Assembly (NCBI GenBank): GCA_016873165.1 | Contig: VGXV01000001.1 | Coordinates: forward strand, 125,643 to 189,642 | Length of the DNA: 64,000 bases | From: Planctomycetota bacterium | GTDB taxonomy: Bacteria; Planctomycetota; Brocadiia; Brocadiales; Brocadiaceae | Direction of reading: 5' to 3' | Shown here: positions 62,627 through 64,000 of the stretch, piece after piece | Position numbering within the stretch: position 1 is the stretch's first letter | How the letters are laid out: the number at the start of each line of letters is the position of its first letter | Program-made: the position numbers and the translations under genes | Notes under the pieces: generated by a model | What the model saw: the letters and a program-made list of their open reading frames with translations, nothing else | Told to the model about the DNA's origin: nothing | The model's database searches: none

Positions 62627-62640
62627 CTTCAATAGCAGGG

Positions 62641-63930
62641 TTATTTATTTGAATCTTCCGGATGGTAATGAAAAATGCCAAAGAGTTTTTTGATGGTTTC
62701 CACGTATCGGTATCCTCCTCCGTTTCTTGCTTCCTGCTTTGCCACCTTGGCAGGATGATGCAGGAGTTTATTGAGGGTTCTTTCCATAGTATACACCACC
62801 TGATTCCAGTCCTCATCATTAATATTTTTCAATTTTGGTCTCAAGCGGTTTAATTCGTCTTTTCCTATGGAATGGAAATTGTTTCTTAATAGTGTAATCG
62901 CGGGTTCAATCTTTATTTGTTCAAGCCGCGCCATAAAGTGTTCAACTTCTTTTTCTATGATTTCCCGGCATTTTTCTATTTCACGGGTTCTGTCGTCAAT
63001 ATTCTGGTTTACGACAGTTTGCAAATCGTCAATATTATATAAATACACATTGTCAATATTTCCCACCCCCGGTTCTATATCTCTTGGAACGGCGATGTCG
63101 ATAAGGAAAATGGGATTTCCCCTTCGGTGTTTAATTGCTTCTTTTACCTGATCGGTATGAATTACGTAATGCGGCGCAGAGGTAGAGGTAATAATAATAT
63201 CCGCTTTTGAGAGATATTCCCCAAGCAATTCATATTTGATGGCCTGCCCCTGAAACGCATCGGCAATGGCCTGCGCACGTTCAAAGGTGCGGTTGGCAAC
63301 AATAATCGTCCGGGCGCCCTCTTCATACAGGTGTTTCAGCAAAAGCTCGCACATCTCGCCAGCCCCCACCACCAGCACCATTTTGCCGGTAAAATCCTGG
63401 AATATTTTTTCGGCAAATTCAACGGCAACTGAGCTAATGGAAACCTTACCCTGTCCTATGGACGTATTGGTGTGAATTGTTTTGGAAAGATTTAAAGCCT
63501 GCTGGAATAGCTGATTAAGAATTTTGCCTGTTGATTCCTCCACACAGGCAAGCGTATATGCTTCTTTTACCTGCGAAAGGATTTGCGACTCCCCGATCAC
63601 CATAGAATCTATGCTGGAACTCACGTGGAAGAGATGCGTCACCGCGCGGTCATCTTTATAATGATACATATACTGGGAAAATTCATTTTCCCCGATTTTG
63701 TGAAATTCCGCGAGAAACGAGAGGATGTCTTCCAATTTTACCGCATCGGAAGCGGACGATGCATACATTTCTACCCGATTACAGGTAGACAAAATAACTG
63801 CCTCCGAAGAAGGATATTTTTGTGTAAACAATGACAAAGCGCTTGAAACACTATTGTTATTAAATGCAAGCTTTTCCCTGATCTCAACCGGAGCAGATTT
63901 ATGATTTAATCCTACTACTAAAATACTCAT
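62641..63930 (-). CDS. hemA: Glutamyl-tRNA reductase
   Basis: 429 residues. It reduces glutamyl-tRNA to glutamate-1-semialdehyde, the first step of C5 tetrapyrrole synthesis. VVGLNHKSAPVEIREKL opens the catalytic domain, STCNR carries the nucleophile Cys50, and VVGAGEMCELLLKHL binds NADPH; a helical dimerisation domain forms the C-terminus. Together with hemW and cobM it shows haem and corrin demand. A ribosome site is not clear at the ATG. It converges on queC with a 14-base gap lacking a hairpin. Confidence 0.96.
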   Translation of the reverse strand: MSILVVGLNHKSAPVEIREKLAFNNNSVSSALSLFTQKYPSSEAVILSTCNRVEMYASSASDAVKLEDILSFLAEFHKIGENEFSQYMYHYKDDRAVTHLFHVSSSIDSMVIGESQILSQVKEAYTLACVEESTGKILNQLFQQALNLSKTIHTNTSIGQGKVSISSVAVEFAEKIFQDFTGKMVLVVGAGEMCELLLKHLYEEGARTIIVANRTFERAQAIADAFQGQAIKYELLGEYLSKADIIITSTSAPHYVIHTDQVKEAIKHRRGNPIFLIDIAVPRDIEPGVGNIDNVYLYNIDDLQTVVNQNIDDRTREIEKCREIIEKEVEHFMARLEQIKIEPAITLLRNNFHSIGKDELNRLRPKLKNINDEDWNQVVYTMERTLNKLLHHPAKVAKQEARNGGGYRYVETIKKLFGIFHYHPEDSNK

Positions 63931-64000
63931 GATTCAATCAATCCTTTTTGCCAATCAAAAATAACTTTTGCTTTAAACTTTCTCTCTATGTATCTATTTT

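Overview
The window reads as an AT-leaning Gram-negative chromosome. The combination of a type III glutamine synthetase beside glutamate synthase, a P460-type cytochrome c with a CxxCH haem site, a sulfide:quinone oxidoreductase island and very dense palindromic intergenic repeats fits an anammox planctomycete (Brocadiales, Kuenenia/Brocadia-like). That assignment is inferred from gene content recalled from memory and was not tested by a search. No rRNA, tRNA, CRISPR array or phage was recognised.

Layout. 1-4.1 kb: ribD (cut by the window edge), aroA, a small secreted protein, cobM and an HU gene with its own promoter and terminator. 4.2-13 kb: typA, then a minus-strand glycan operon (O-antigen ligase plus four glycosyltransferases) and a secreted TPR protein. 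13-21.8 kb: nitrogen assimilation, with glnN (GSIII) divergent from gltB-gltD; both sides of the 594-bp gap carry sigma-54-like -24/-12 elements. 21.8-26.7 kb: a second ligase/polymerase with a TPR tail, a ParE-type toxin-antitoxin pair, a secreted carboxypeptidase-regulatory-like protein and a TPR lipoprotein. 27-30.6 kb: leuA-aroDE-aroK. 31.5-37.5 kb: dgkA with a sulfatase-fold lipid headgroup transferase, a truncated paralogue of an M23-like gene, a small toxin-antitoxin island, then the intact M23-like gene with a Cys-motif partner. 37.5-45.8 kb, mostly minus strand: radical SAM/WbsX pair, polyprenyl synthase, efp, hemW, a glycosyltransferase and fabG. 46.1-47.5 kb: two gene cassettes, each ending in an attC-like site and with no integrase seen (a CALIN). 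48-53.5 kb: P460-like cytochrome, DUF4405 membrane protein, SQR and DUF1641, surrounded by two broken sulfur-metabolism genes. 53.7-64 kb: NUMOD1 protein, response regulator, HD-GYP sensor, a highly charged secreted protein, YgiQ, an aspartyl protease gene split by a MITE-like element, rlmH, queE-queC and hemA.

How the genes work together. glnN and gltBD make up a GS-GOGAT module. leuA-aroDE-aroK, with aroA elsewhere in the window, covers much of the shikimate route. dgkA could recycle diacylglycerol released by the neighbouring transferase. SQR, DUF1641 and the gene fragments around them are the remains of a sulfide-oxidation locus.

The most notable non-genic content is (1) two integron-type attC sites with matching 5-nt and 6-nt spacers and one extrahelical base each; (2) a 141-bp inverted-repeat element with an 8-bp target duplication whose removal restores a reading frame; (3) TA-flanked elements with shared ends and different palindromic interiors; (4) a 114-bp sequence present twice without mismatch, 33 kb apart and inverted; and (5) a family of modular intergenic repeats with constant ends and variable palindromic interiors.
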